A DNA stretch of 62,231 nucleotides from Firmicutes bacterium CAG:534 (lineage in GTDB: Bacteria > Bacillota > Clostridia > Lachnospirales > Lachnospiraceae). Position 1 is the first letter of the stretch. Each line of letters begins with the position of its first letter. A program made the translations under genes and the position numbers. The DNA lies in NCBI GenBank assembly GCA_000436115.1, contig FR894537.1, forward strand, positions 1 to 62,231, written 5' to 3'. Under the pieces are notes generated by a model, which saw nothing but the letters and a program-made list of their open reading frames with translations, searched no databases and had not been told where the DNA came from. Shown one piece after another: positions 49,311-59,586 of this stretch.

Positions 49311-52300
49311 CTAGTATAACACAATCTCCTGTCCCAGTGCAAAAGAATATATGATTTTCTGCGAAACCTCTTTTCCCGTGATCCTGTTAAGCGCTTCCTT
49401 ATAATAATCAAGCTGTACCTGATACCGTTTGATCAGCTCCTGCCCTTTGGCAACAAGGTCTGTTTTATAGTCTACCACCACAAGCCTGCCGTCTTCCTCA
49501 AAGAAGGCATCGATAATTCCCTGGATCAGCACGGTTTCTCCTTCCGGTACGGCAGGATCTAACCTGTTTGCCGGAATTCCCAGCACAAAGGGCTGCTCCC
49601 GAAAGAGCTTTCCCTCCGCTGCCGCCCTGCCCATCCGCACTGCAAGATCACTTTGCAGAAAGACTGCCAGCTTCTCTGCCCGGACGGCCCCCCTGTAAAG
49701 AGGCGTCAGCTTCTTTTCCTGCACAAACAGATCCATCTGCCTTTCCAGCTCCTGCAAAAGAAGTTCTTTTTCTGTCCCCTTTTCCGCTTCTTCCCGGATC
49801 CTTAAAAGCGTTTCCAGTCCCAGAAGCTCCATTACCCTGTGGTAGGCGCTTCCTCTGTCGGTGCCCGAAAGGCTTTCCTTTTCCTTTGCAAAGGCCGGAA
49901 TATAGGGAACCACCTCGGGCTCCTCATAAAGAACCCTGGAAAAAGCCTGTTCCATCTGCCTGTCTTCTTCCGTTTCCCTTTCCATGGCCTTCTTTTTCAG
50001 CTCCGATACGGTAGTCTTCACAAACAGCCCGGACAAATATCCGTAGGGATAGGTTCTCTCAAATCGCTGCCGCAGGGACAAAAGCGTCTGCTCTTTTGTT
50101 TCCCCGCCTTCCTGCAAAAGCTTCCGCCTGCCCTCAAGGCTTTTGTATTCCTCCCTGATCTCCGATAAAAGAAGCTCTTCCCCCGAGATAAGCTGCACCT
50201 CTTCTGCGCAGGGCAGTACAAAGTCCAGATAGCTGGAAGCGTCGGAAAGAAGCGCAAAGGAAAGGGGTTCCTTTTCCTTTTGGGGAAGCAGCCTTTGCCC
50301 CTCAAGCTGCCTTTCCACCTTGGAAAGATCCGGCACCAGCCCGGACAGGATCAGCTTTTCCCTGGCTCTTGTCATGGCAACATAAAGGATCCGAAGCTCC
50401 TCCCCCAGGGCATCCAGGCGCATTTTCAGCGCCACGCTGCTTTTTTTAAGGGTTTTGCTCTGCAGGCGGAGAGTGCTGTCCACATAATCTACACCGATCC
50501 CGAGATCCGCATCCGCGATCAGCCTGCCCCCTGTATCCTGCATGTTAAACCTCTTGGACAAACCGGCCACAAAGCAGACCGGAAATTCCAGTCCCTTGCT
50601 TTTGTGAATGCTCATGATCCGCACCACATCTGCATTTTCATCCAGTACGTCAGCCTCTCCGTATTCCACCTCATACTTTTCAAGCTGCTGCACATAGCGC
50701 AGAAAATGAAACAGTCCATAATAGCTGCTTTCCTCAAAAGCCGCCGCTCTGGTGAGAAGCATTTCCACATTGGCCCTTCTCTGCTCGCCTCCGGGTCTTG
50801 CCGTTACATAGTCAAGATACCCGGTATCCGTAAGGATATTCTGGATCAGCTTATGAATCGGCGTGTAAGCCGTCTGTTTTCTGTATCTGTCCAGCCTTTC
50901 CAGAAATTCTGCCGCTTTCCGTCCCTCAGGCTCCTTTGCATATTCTGAAAAAAGCCGGTAAAGAGGTTTTTTCTTGTCCCTTGCCCGGACAAGACTGATC
51001 TCTTCCTCGGTAAAATCCCCGAAAAAGGAATGCAGCGCCCCATAAAAAGGAATATCCTGCAGAGGATTATCAATGATCCGTAAATACTCCATCAGCACTC
51101 TGATCTCAGAGGCCTGATAATAGCCTGTTCTTGAAGCCACATAAGCAGGGATCCCTTCCTTTTCCAGAATGCCCTTGAACTCCTCTGCCCAGCCCTGGGT
51201 CGTCCTGAGAAGAATCACCATATCTCCGTACCGCACAGGCCGAAGCTTTCCCGTTTCCTTATCCATCACTTGAAGAGAAGCGTACAGCTTTCTTATTTTT
51301 CCCGCAAGGACAGCCGCCTCCTGCTCCCTGGCAGTCAGTTCGTTATCCTCGCTTTTGCCGATCAGAAGATATTCCGTGCGGTAAGGATCTTCCTCCCCCT
51401 CTTCCTCCAAGAATTCCGCTCCGGGATAAAGGGCCGCCTCTTCATCATATGAAACGCCTCCAAGCTCCTTTCCCATGATCCTGTAAAAAAGCTCGTTGAC
51501 GCTGTCAAGCACCTGGCAGCGGCTCCGGAAGTTTTTGTGCAGGTCGATCCTCTGGCACTTTCCCTCTTCCTTGGAATAGCTGTCATATTTTTCCATGAAA
51601 AGCTCCGGCCTTGCCAGCCTGAACTTATAAATACTCTGCTTCACATCCCCAACCATAAAGCGGTTGAAATGTCCCTCTTCCTCACCGGACACGCTTTTCA
51701 GCAAAAGCTCCTGCACCAGGTTGCTGTCCTGATACTCATCGATCAGAACCTCCTTAAAATACTGTCTGTACTCTTTGGCTGCCGCAGTAGCATGGATCTG
51801 CCCGTCCTCCTCTTTTTTCAGTAAGATCTCGAGGGCAAAATGCTCCATATCATGAAAATCGATCAGGTTATCGCGGCGTTTGCGCAGATCAAGCTGCCTT
51901 TTAAATTCCAGCACCAAACCTAAAAGCTCCTCCACATAGGAAGCCGCAGAGGTCATCCTTGCAAGCACCTGCTCCGGTGAAAACACAAGATAGGTCTGTC
52001 TGATCTCTTCCAGCTGCTTTTTCACCATATCCCGGCGCTTTTTCACCTCTTCACGGAGAAGGGGGTCTACCGTATCATCCTTCTTGGAGGAAAGCCGTCC
52101 AAAGCTCATTCCTCCAAAGGCTTCATAAAGCTCCGAAAAGCCCTTGCATTTCAGAAGCTTTTGGATCCCTTCCCTTTCTGTCTCAAGCACTTCTCCGTAC
52201 ATATAAGGCCCCGCAGGCTGCTCCGTGATCCTGATGCATTCCGAAAGCATTTTTTCCCATTCTCCCAGCATCAGCCTGATATAACGGACGATATACTGAC

Positions 52301-52931
52301 ACCAGCCGGTCTCTTCCATTTCAGTAACACTTGTTACCTTATAGTCGTCTTTGCATTGACTGATCCAGTCTTCCGGCCAGGGATAGCTCATGGAAAACTC
52401 ATACATCCTGCCCACATATTCCTCTAACAGCTTGTCGTTTCCGCCTCCCGTAAAGTATTCCACACAGCCCAGGAAAGCAGGGGATTTCTCCTGATATTTC
52501 TGTTCTAAAAGCTCTGTGAGCACATCCTGCCGAAGCAGACGGAGCTGTCCCTCATCTGCAATGCGAAACCCGGGATCCAGACCAATATCGTTAAAGTTAT
52601 TGCGGATCAGGAAAAGACAAAAGCTGTCAATGGTGGTGATCTGTGCATTATGCAAAAGGGAAGACTGTCTTTGCAGATGTACATTTTCCGGATCTTCCGC
52701 CAGTCTTTTCTGAATGGCAAGACTGATCCTTTCCCGCATTTCCGCAGCCGCCGCACTGGTAAAGGTCACTACCAGAAGTCTGTCGATATCAACAGGGCTT
52801 TTTTCCTCTGTTACCATGCTGATGATCCGTTCCACCAGCACTGCGGTTTTGCCGGATCCCGCCGCTGCGGAAACCAGGATATTTCTGTCACGAAGGTCAA
52901 TGACCTGTTGCTGTTCCGGTGTAAAATTCAT
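49311..52931 (-). CDS. addA: ATP-dependent helicase/nuclease subunit A
   Basis: A 1206-residue UvrD-like helicase with a C-terminal nuclease. Walker A is VSAAAGSGKTAVLVERI near the N-terminus, Walker B is VLIDEYQDSNLVQ, and helicase motifs MSIHKSKGLEFPVCFVAG and LYVAMTRAREKLIL follow. The nuclease site shows VVDYKTDLV near residue 1155. With AddB it processes double-strand ends for RecA loading. The ATG at 52931 lies two bases after the addB stop with GGAGGAG before it. Confidence 0.97.
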   Translation of the reverse strand: MNFTPEQQQVIDLRDRNILVSAAAGSGKTAVLVERIISMVTEEKSPVDIDRLLVVTFTSAAAAEMRERISLAIQKRLAEDPENVHLQRQSSLLHNAQITTIDSFCLFLIRNNFNDIGLDPGFRIADEGQLRLLRQDVLTELLEQKYQEKSPAFLGCVEYFTGGGNDKLLEEYVGRMYEFSMSYPWPEDWISQCKDDYKVTSVTEMEETGWCQYIVRYIRLMLGEWEKMLSECIRITEQPAGPYMYGEVLETEREGIQKLLKCKGFSELYEAFGGMSFGRLSSKKDDTVDPLLREEVKKRRDMVKKQLEEIRQTYLVFSPEQVLARMTSAASYVEELLGLVLEFKRQLDLRKRRDNLIDFHDMEHFALEILLKKEEDGQIHATAAAKEYRQYFKEVLIDEYQDSNLVQELLLKSVSGEEEGHFNRFMVGDVKQSIYKFRLARPELFMEKYDSYSKEEGKCQRIDLHKNFRSRCQVLDSVNELFYRIMGKELGGVSYDEEAALYPGAEFLEEEGEEDPYRTEYLLIGKSEDNELTAREQEAAVLAGKIRKLYASLQVMDKETGKLRPVRYGDMVILLRTTQGWAEEFKGILEKEGIPAYVASRTGYYQASEIRVLMEYLRIIDNPLQDIPFYGALHSFFGDFTEEEISLVRARDKKKPLYRLFSEYAKEPEGRKAAEFLERLDRYRKQTAYTPIHKLIQNILTDTGYLDYVTARPGGEQRRANVEMLLTRAAAFEESSYYGLFHFLRYVQQLEKYEVEYGEADVLDENADVVRIMSIHKSKGLEFPVCFVAGLSKRFNMQDTGGRLIADADLGIGVDYVDSTLRLQSKTLKKSSVALKMRLDALGEELRILYVAMTRAREKLILSGLVPDLSKVERQLEGQRLLPQKEKEPLSFALLSDASSYLDFVLPCAEEVQLISGEELLLSEIREEYKSLEGRRKLLQEGGETKEQTLLSLRQRFERTYPYGYLSGLFVKTTVSELKKKAMERETEEDRQMEQAFSRVLYEEPEVVPYIPAFAKEKESLSGTDRGSAYHRVMELLGLETLLRIREEAEKGTEKELLLQELERQMDLFVQEKKLTPLYRGAVRAEKLAVFLQSDLAVRMGRAAAEGKLFREQPFVLGIPANRLDPAVPEGETVLIQGIIDAFFEEDGRLVVVDYKTDLVAKGQELIKRYQVQLDYYKEALNRITGKEVSQKIIYSFALGQEIVLY
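49313..49342 (-). promoter_or_regulatory. Promoter of the ECF operon in the 3' end of addA
   Basis: TTGCAC (49337-49342), an 18-base spacer and TATACT (49313-49318) on the minus strand, about 40 bases before the S-component start. Confidence 0.6.
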
Positions 52932-52933
52932 GG

Positions 52934-55900
52934 TCACTCCTCCTTTATTTCCTCTCGCATTCTTTGCAGCAGCTCTTCCTCCTCGCCCCCTGCGAGGATC
53001 CGTTTCCGGCAGCCCTCTGCCTCCTCAAATTCGCAGATCTGTGAAAAGCTGCAAAAGGCGCAGGCATCCTTATTTCCCTGCTGGCAGGGATTGATCTCGA
53101 TATCCCCGGAAAGGATCTTTCTTCCAAAGCTCCGGATCTTATGGCTTACAAAGTCGGAGATCAGTTCATAGTCCTGCTGCTCCAGAACGGCAGATCTGGC
53201 AGAAAGACTTCCATCCTTTTTCCTCTCTACCGGGATCACCAGGGATTTATCCGTAAAGTCCCCGTCTAAAAGTGAGATCACCTGCTCCTTTGCGCTGACA
53301 ACTCCCGTCATTCTGAGCTGCTTTTGGATCTCACGGTTTAATTCCTCTTCGGTTAATTCCTTATCTGCCACGATCATGGGATCGCTCACATGATAATAAA
53401 GAAGCGCCGCAGGCACAATTTCCTTATCCGGGTGACGGCTTTGCTCCAGCTTTGCAGCCACCTTCATGTACACCACAAGCTGAAGCTGCAGCCCGTAATA
53501 TACTGCCGCCAGATCAAACTTATGGCTGCCTGACTTATAGTCAATGACCTTCACATAAACGTGATCCTCATCCTCGTAGGTATCCACCCTGTCAATGCGC
53601 CCTTTCAGCTTCATTCTTTCTTCCGGGGACAAGGCAATATCGACGGCATCAGGATCCTCCACCCTGGAAAAGGAAAGCTCAAAGGCAGACGGCACAAAAA
53701 CTCCCGCCCGGAGCTGCTCCTTTAAGGTTCGTATGGTGCGCTTCAAAATGCGGTACATCCGCTCTGTCATATATTCATAACGTGCGTTACTGTAAAGAAC
53801 GGTCTCTCCGTACCTTGCAGTGCACTCCTGCATTGCCTCAAGTAAGAGCCGGTCTCCTTCTTTTTCTTCAAAATCAAACCAGCTCATACCACATTTCGCC
53901 AGTTTTCCTGCAAAAATCTCCAGCACCTCATGGAATATATTTCCCATATCCACCTGTTCAAAGCGGTACTCCTCCCGCTCCTTCAGCATCAGTCCGTATT
54001 CCAGGAAATGGGCGTAAGCACAGGCTGCAAAGCGTTCCAGCCTGCTGACGCTGTTCTCAAGCTGGGTGCCGTAAAGGGCCCTTGCCACAGCCTTTCCCAG
54101 AGGATGGTGCCGGTATCTTCCAAACGCTGCTTTTGCAAGTTTTCCTGCAAAATTTGAAAGCTTTGAATCCTGCTCATAAAAATGATACAGGGAAAACAGC
54201 TCCTCTTCCTCATAACCGTTCTCCCGGCCTGCCGCATATTCCCGAAGCCCCCTTGCCACAAATTCCAGCCCATCCTCCGGGCCGATCACCTGTGACAGAC
54301 CTGACGTTTCCTGCACGTTTTTTTGGATCTCCAGCGCCGGAAAAAGCTTCCGGATCACATCAATAAGGTAAGAAGGCCGTATGCTCTTTCCCTGACTGCT
54401 GATCCTGGAATAGGACAGATACAGCTTCTGTGACGGCTTTGTCATGTTCATATAAAGATACAGCCTTTGAATATACATCTGCTGCCTTGGAGTGGGAGCC
54501 AGTTCCATTCCCGACTGCTGTAAAAACTCCCTGTCCACATCGGAAATAATTCCTCCCTTACTGCTTCCCTTGGGAATATTCCCGTCATTTACTCCCAGGA
54601 AAAACAGCACCTTCACCTGCTTTAACCTGGTTCTTTCCATATCTCCCACTACCACTCTGTCTACGCTTCCCGGTATGGTTCCCACCTGTATTTCTCCAAA
54701 ACCGGCGTCCAGAATATCCGCAAACTCCTGAAGGCTCATTTCCTCCTTCTCCAAAAGCGCATAGATCTGTTCCAAAAGCTCCATCACAAGGCGATAGATC
54801 TGGGCGTATTCCCGTGCCTTTTCCGGTTCCCCGTTTTCCCGGAAGAAGCGCTCAAAGCCTGCAAGCTTTTCCTGGATTTTTCCCTGCACAATAAATGCGT
54901 AAAGCTGGCTGACCATCTCCCCTGCCTGCATCCTTCTGCCGGAAAGCAGGGACATCTGCCGGAAAAATCTTTCCCGCAGTTCATTGATCTTTAAAAGCTC
55001 TTCCTCACCGGCGCCTTCCCGGGTAAATGCCTCGCTCCATTTCTTTCTGCCCCGGATCCCACAGGCGATTACATAGTTTTCCAAAAGATCCACTTCCTCC
55101 AGCGTAAAATCCGAAAGACCGCAGCGCAGGAAATGAAAGACCGACTCATAGGAAAAGTTTCTTAATAGGATCAAAAGCGCACTTCTGATATATTCAATGA
55201 AAGGGTTCAGCAAAAGCCCCCGTGTACGGTCCATAAAAAAGGGAATATCATAAACAAGGGCTTCCCGTTCAAAATAATCGCCATAGGTAGCCAGATCTCC
55301 GGTCACTACCGCAATATCCCGATAGCAGTAGCCCTCCTCCAAAACCAGCTTTTTAATGCGGATACAGGTTTCCTTCACCTCCGCCGCAGGATGAATGGCC
55401 TCCGTAATTTCAAGGGACTGCGTTTCCTTCTCATAAGCCCTGTGAGGGTATCTGAACAGATTTTGTTCCAGATGTGACAGGGCTTCCGTTTCCCGGAACC
55501 TGGAAAAAGGCGTCCATTTTATAATAATATCATCCGTTCTTTTAATATGATCCTGCTTTGCGATCCGCTCCAGATCTGCCACCGTCTTTTTGCTCAGGTA
55601 AAAAAGCTCCTGCTCCCCGCACAGCTTATAGGGATCTTCTTTAATATCAATCGTTATCGAAATAATGACTTTCTCGGTCAACGTCATAAGCTCCCGGATC
55701 AGCCTATACTGGATCGGTGTAAAGCCTGTAAAGCCGTCAAATACGATCACGCTTCCCGCTATGATCTTTGATTTTGCGACCGCCCGGGTCAGAAGCTCCA
55801 GAGTTTCCTCTGTGGTCACAAACTTGTCCCTGTTATATGTAAGGAAGGCCTCATAAAGCTTTTGCAGATCGGAAAGCTTTCCACTTAGCATTCCCCGCCC

Positions 55901-56341
55901 GGCGGAAAACGCAACAAGCTCTCCCACCTTGGAAACGTCAAGTCCATACTGCATAAACTCGGAAATGGCAGATTTCACTTCATGGATATAACCGATCTTG
56001 TCAAGATTTTTGCCGATCACCGGCAGATTCCCGCCAAGCGTCGAAGCCACCCTCCGAAGAACCAGGCTTTTTCCCGTATCATCCAGAACCGTTTCCTGTC
56101 CCATGCCTGTTTCCTCGAAAATCCTGTGTGCCAGCCGTCCAAAGCTGAGCACGTCAATATTCATGATCCCTCCGTGGCTGCTTGCCGCTACCAGATCCAC
56201 CTGGGTCTGCATGGTAAACTGATCCGGTACCAGAAACAGAAAGTTCCGGTCTCTGTCCTTTTCTGCCCACCTTAACATATCCATTTGAAGCTGTCTGCTT
56301 TTTCCCGCTCCGGAACCTCCGAAATAGAACTGTAAGCTCAT
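52934..56341 (-). CDS. addB: ATP-dependent helicase/nuclease subunit B
   Basis: A 1135-residue AddB. It begins with a Walker-type loop GGSGAGKSRQL, has degenerate helicase parts (FFLGVNDGNIPKGSSKGGII) and a C-terminal nuclease with VIDYKSGSHKFDL. The iron-sulfur cysteines are present: one in RFAACAYAHFLEYGL and three in the end ACAFCSFSQICEF. Its stop is two bases before the addA start. The order addB-addA is the usual one in Bacillota. Confidence 0.96.
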   Translation of the reverse strand: MSLQFYFGGSGAGKSRQLQMDMLRWAEKDRDRNFLFLVPDQFTMQTQVDLVAASSHGGIMNIDVLSFGRLAHRIFEETGMGQETVLDDTGKSLVLRRVASTLGGNLPVIGKNLDKIGYIHEVKSAISEFMQYGLDVSKVGELVAFSAGRGMLSGKLSDLQKLYEAFLTYNRDKFVTTEETLELLTRAVAKSKIIAGSVIVFDGFTGFTPIQYRLIRELMTLTEKVIISITIDIKEDPYKLCGEQELFYLSKKTVADLERIAKQDHIKRTDDIIIKWTPFSRFRETEALSHLEQNLFRYPHRAYEKETQSLEITEAIHPAAEVKETCIRIKKLVLEEGYCYRDIAVVTGDLATYGDYFEREALVYDIPFFMDRTRGLLLNPFIEYIRSALLILLRNFSYESVFHFLRCGLSDFTLEEVDLLENYVIACGIRGRKKWSEAFTREGAGEEELLKINELRERFFRQMSLLSGRRMQAGEMVSQLYAFIVQGKIQEKLAGFERFFRENGEPEKAREYAQIYRLVMELLEQIYALLEKEEMSLQEFADILDAGFGEIQVGTIPGSVDRVVVGDMERTRLKQVKVLFFLGVNDGNIPKGSSKGGIISDVDREFLQQSGMELAPTPRQQMYIQRLYLYMNMTKPSQKLYLSYSRISSQGKSIRPSYLIDVIRKLFPALEIQKNVQETSGLSQVIGPEDGLEFVARGLREYAAGRENGYEEEELFSLYHFYEQDSKLSNFAGKLAKAAFGRYRHHPLGKAVARALYGTQLENSVSRLERFAACAYAHFLEYGLMLKEREEYRFEQVDMGNIFHEVLEIFAGKLAKCGMSWFDFEEKEGDRLLLEAMQECTARYGETVLYSNARYEYMTERMYRILKRTIRTLKEQLRAGVFVPSAFELSFSRVEDPDAVDIALSPEERMKLKGRIDRVDTYEDEDHVYVKVIDYKSGSHKFDLAAVYYGLQLQLVVYMKVAAKLEQSRHPDKEIVPAALLYYHVSDPMIVADKELTEEELNREIQKQLRMTGVVSAKEQVISLLDGDFTDKSLVIPVERKKDGSLSARSAVLEQQDYELISDFVSHKIRSFGRKILSGDIEINPCQQGNKDACAFCSFSQICEFEEAEGCRKRILAGGEEEELLQRMREEIKEE

Positions 56342-56361
56342 AAATAACCCCCGTTTTCTTT

Positions 56362-57186
56362 TTATAAGTAAGGGATCATTTCCTTTACAGAGGTAAAGAT
56401 CAGATCCGGCACCACCTCGGATTCTTCTACCTCCTTCATCCCTGCTTCTCCGCTTAAAACCAAAATGCCCGTATATCCGTTATTCACTCCTGCCGCCACA
56501 TCTGTATACAGCCGGTCTCCCACCATGGCAGTCTGCTGCTTCGTCACTCCTGCCCGCTGCGCCAGATAATCCATAATATCTCCGCAGGGCTTCCCGATAA
56601 TGTGATCGGGATAGCGGAAGGCAGATGCATGGATAAAAGCATGAATGGCTCCCGCATCCGGAATAAAGCCATGCTCTGTAGGGCAGTTAAAATCCGGATG
56701 GGTGGAAAGATAAGGAAGGCCTTCCCTTACAAGGTCACAGACCCTGCACAGCTTCTCATAGGTAAGAGAAGTATCAAAGCCTACCATGACCACCTCCGGC
56801 GCGCGCTCATCCAGGCAGATCCCTTCTGCCAGGAATTCCTCTGTTAAAAGCTCATTTCCAAGCAGATAGACCCGCTTCCCCGGATAATGCTTTTTCAGAT
56901 AGGCAATAGAAGCCTGACCGGAGGTTACGATCCGATCCTCTCCTACCGTAAGCCCCATTTTTGACAGCTTCCGGACATAGGCCTGGGGGTTCTTGGATGA
57001 ATTGTTCGTCAGAAAAATATACTGCTTTCCGCATTCCTCCACTGCCCTTAGGAAATCCCTCGCACCTTCGATCCACTTTTCTCCCAGATAAATAGTTCCG
57101 TCCATATCCAGTGCAAAGCAGGTGATCTCCTTCAGCTTTTTCCGGGTATCCTGATCCACCTCCGGGATCTGTTTTATTTTGGTCAT
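56362..57186 (-). CDS. HAD-IIA family phosphatase (NagD-like)
   Basis: A 274-residue HAD hydrolase. Motif I is FALDMDGTIYLGEKW, motif II FLTNNSSKNPQAYV, motif III with GKPCGDIMDYL and MVGDRLYTDVAAGVNNG. NagD-like enzymes dephosphorylate nucleotides or sugar phosphates. The ATG at 57186 has AGAGGAAA upstream; a start ten codons earlier lies inside the end of the peptidase gene. Located 20 bases upstream of addB, likely cotranscribed. Confidence 0.9.
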   Translation of the reverse strand: MTKIKQIPEVDQDTRKKLKEITCFALDMDGTIYLGEKWIEGARDFLRAVEECGKQYIFLTNNSSKNPQAYVRKLSKMGLTVGEDRIVTSGQASIAYLKKHYPGKRVYLLGNELLTEEFLAEGICLDERAPEVVMVGFDTSLTYEKLCRVCDLVREGLPYLSTHPDFNCPTEHGFIPDAGAIHAFIHASAFRYPDHIIGKPCGDIMDYLAQRAGVTKQQTAMVGDRLYTDVAAGVNNGYTGILVLSGEAGMKEVEESEVVPDLIFTSVKEMIPYL

Positions 57187-57208
57187 TTTCCTCTCTGCTC
57201 CTGTTCTT

Positions 57209-59011
57209 TTAGTCAACCTCTCTGGTCACATGCTTTAACCAGCTTTTTTCTTCTCCCTCAAAATACGGGGACAGCTTCTCATAAACCTGTCTGTGGTACT
57301 CATTCAGTGTTTCCTTTTCCTTATCCGTTAAAAGAGAGCATTCCACTCCCTGAAGGTCGATAGGAACATAGGTCAGATCCTCAAAGTACATGAACTGTCC
57401 GTACTCATTTTCCTCTCCCTTTCGGCAAAGCAGTTCATTTTCTGTCCGGATTCCGTGGCTTCCTTCTATATAAATGCCCGGTTCATCTGTTGTAACCATT
57501 CCTTCCTCCAGCACCGGACTTTCCATCAGGCTGTCCTTCAGCCGCCATCTGAAGCTGTTCGGCCCTTCATGTACATTTAACACATAACCAACCCCGTGAC
57601 CGGTTCCATGCTTATAATCAAGGCCATGCTCCCAGAGAACCTCCCTTGCCCGGATATCCAGATTGGCTCCCCGGCAGCCATACAAAAACTTTGTGCTTTT
57701 CAGGTTCAGCACCGCCTTTAACACCAGCGTAAAATGAAACTTCATTTCTTCCGTAACAGGGCCAAGCACAAAGGTTCTTGTAATATCCGTTGTTCCCTCC
57801 AGGTAGTGTCCTCCGCTGTCCACCATAAGAAAGCCTTCCGGCCTAAGTGCTGCGCAGCTTCCCTTTTTTGCGCTATAATGGACGATAGCGCCGTTTGAGC
57901 CATAGGCGCTGATGGTTCCAAAGCTTGGCTCAATATAATTTTCCTGCTTTTCCCTGAGGGAGGAAAGATACTCTTCTGCACTGACCTCATCCATGCTGAT
58001 CTTTCCGATATTTTGTTTCAGCCAGTACATAAAGTGGGTTACCGCAATGCCATCTTTCAGATGTGCTTTTCTGAGGTTTTCCATTTCCGTTTCATTCTTC
58101 ACTGCTTTCATCATCATGGTGGGATTTTGCCTGTCAATGATGCAGGCATCCTCAGGAAGCTCCTTCTTTAGTCTGTAGTTGATCCTGTCAAGACTGACCA
58201 GCACCTTCTTTCCATGAAGCCCTGCCGCATATTCGTAAAAGCTGTCATAGAGGCGGAGCATCACTCCATTTTCCCGCAGATAATCCGCAGTCTCCCCCTC
58301 CCAGACAGGGTCATGCTCCTGCTCCTTTGCAAACAGAAGCACCTTGTCCATTTCCACAGCTGCATAGGAAAGAAATACAGGGCAGCTTTCCACATCATTT
58401 CCTCTGATGTTCAAAAGCCAGGCAATATCGTCCAGGGATGTGAGCAGATGCACCTCTGCTCCCTCCTTCTGCATTTTTCCCCGCAGCCTCTTCAGCTTAT
58501 GCTCTGTCTTTTCTCCTGTATAGCAATCTGCCAGCCGATAGACAGGATGATGGATCAGGGCCGGTCTTTCCTTCCAGATCTCCTGTGCCAGATCCCGGTC
58601 AAAAATGATCCCTGCCTGCTTCTTTTGTGTGATCTGCTCATAGGCCTGTGCTTCCCCGGCCTGTACCAGCCGTCCGTCAAAGCCAAGCTTCCAACCCGTT
58701 TCCAGGATCTGCTCCAGATACTCCTTCAGGGTAGGCACTCCCGCCTCTCCCATTTTCATCAGCCTGATCTCTGTTCCGGAAAGCTCCTTTGCCGCCTGGA
58801 TAAAGTAACGTCCATCCGTAAACAAAGCCGCCGTCTGCTCCGTTACCACCAGTGTTCCTGCGGAGCCGGTAAAACCGCTGAAATAGCTCCTCACCTTAAA
58901 ATAGTCGCTGATATATTCACTGTCATGATAGTCGGAGGTAGGGATCAGATAGCAATCGATTCCTGCCTTTTTCATACTTTGTCTTAATTTCTCTAATCTC
59001 TCTGCAATCAC
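57209..59011 (-). CDS. Aminopeptidase P family (Xaa-Pro) metallopeptidase
   Basis: A 600-residue three-domain peptidase of family M24B. Two creatinase-like N-terminal domains (from RLEKLRQSMKKAGIDCYLIP) precede the pita-bread catalytic domain with FLMVDSGGHYLEGTTDITRT (two Asp), KHGTGHGVGYVLNVHEGP (His), TTDEPGIYIEGSHGIRTENE (Glu/Glu). It removes N-terminal residues before proline. The start is GTG at 59011, with AGGAGG seven bases upstream. Confidence 0.93.
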   Translation of the reverse strand: MIAERLEKLRQSMKKAGIDCYLIPTSDYHDSEYISDYFKVRSYFSGFTGSAGTLVVTEQTAALFTDGRYFIQAAKELSGTEIRLMKMGEAGVPTLKEYLEQILETGWKLGFDGRLVQAGEAQAYEQITQKKQAGIIFDRDLAQEIWKERPALIHHPVYRLADCYTGEKTEHKLKRLRGKMQKEGAEVHLLTSLDDIAWLLNIRGNDVESCPVFLSYAAVEMDKVLLFAKEQEHDPVWEGETADYLRENGVMLRLYDSFYEYAAGLHGKKVLVSLDRINYRLKKELPEDACIIDRQNPTMMMKAVKNETEMENLRKAHLKDGIAVTHFMYWLKQNIGKISMDEVSAEEYLSSLREKQENYIEPSFGTISAYGSNGAIVHYSAKKGSCAALRPEGFLMVDSGGHYLEGTTDITRTFVLGPVTEEMKFHFTLVLKAVLNLKSTKFLYGCRGANLDIRAREVLWEHGLDYKHGTGHGVGYVLNVHEGPNSFRWRLKDSLMESPVLEEGMVTTDEPGIYIEGSHGIRTENELLCRKGEENEYGQFMYFEDLTYVPIDLQGVECSLLTDKEKETLNEYHRQVYEKLSPYFEGEEKSWLKHVTREVD

Positions 59012-59102
59012 TTTTCGTCCTCCTGTATCCCTTCCGTGGTCTTTTTATATCCACCTTTATACTGCTTTATTGTACAACACAATCCCCTACAAATGAAGAG
59101 TC

Positions 59103-59133
59103 AAAAAAAAGACCTGTGTTTTTCACAGGCCTT
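59103..59133 (-). terminator. Rho-independent terminator of spoVAE
   Basis: A CCTGTG/CACAGG stem extended by AAGG/TCTT with loop AAAAA is followed on the minus strand by eight T. Confidence 0.92.
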
Positions 59134-59141
59134 CCATAGAT

Positions 59142-59498
59142 TTATTTTTTCATTTTGGGATTAAAAACAAGGCTTGCCAGATAGCCGAAGATCAGCGCCG
59201 CTGAGGTTCCTACCGCCCCGGCCTTAAATCCACCGGAAAACAGCCCCATAAAGCCTTCCTTTTCCACAGCCTCCTTCACGCCCTTCATCAGCACATTCCC
59301 AAAGCCCAGAAGCGGTACGCTGGCGCCGGCGCCGGCAAACTCCACGAAGGGCTGGTAAACGCCGATAGCTCCAAGCAGCGCCCCCGTGCATACCAGAAGC
59401 ACCATGATCCTTCCCGGCATCAGCTTTGTCTTTTCCATCAGGATCTGAACCAGGGCGCAGATCAGTCCTCCCACCCAGAATGCATTCACATAATCCAC
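59142..59498 (-). CDS. spoVAE: Stage V sporulation protein AE
   Basis: A 118-residue membrane protein with four helices, matching SpoVAE(b): NAFWVGGLICALVQILMEKT, GRIMVLLVCTGALLGAIG and GGFKAGAVGTSAALIFGYLA. SpoVA proteins form the channel for dipicolinic acid uptake and release in spores. It normally lies in a spoVAC-AD-AE cluster, but AC and AD are not next to it here. The start is GTG at 59498 with GGAGGG upstream. Confidence 0.9.
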   Translation of the reverse strand: MDYVNAFWVGGLICALVQILMEKTKLMPGRIMVLLVCTGALLGAIGVYQPFVEFAGAGASVPLLGFGNVLMKGVKEAVEKEGFMGLFSGGFKAGAVGTSAALIFGYLASLVFNPKMKK

Positions 59499-59586
59499 CT
59501 TTTTCCCTCCTGCCGTTCATCCTTTTGCGGATGATCTTTTCAGTAGTATGTCACATCCTGCGGCTTTTCATGCAGATTATTTTTTG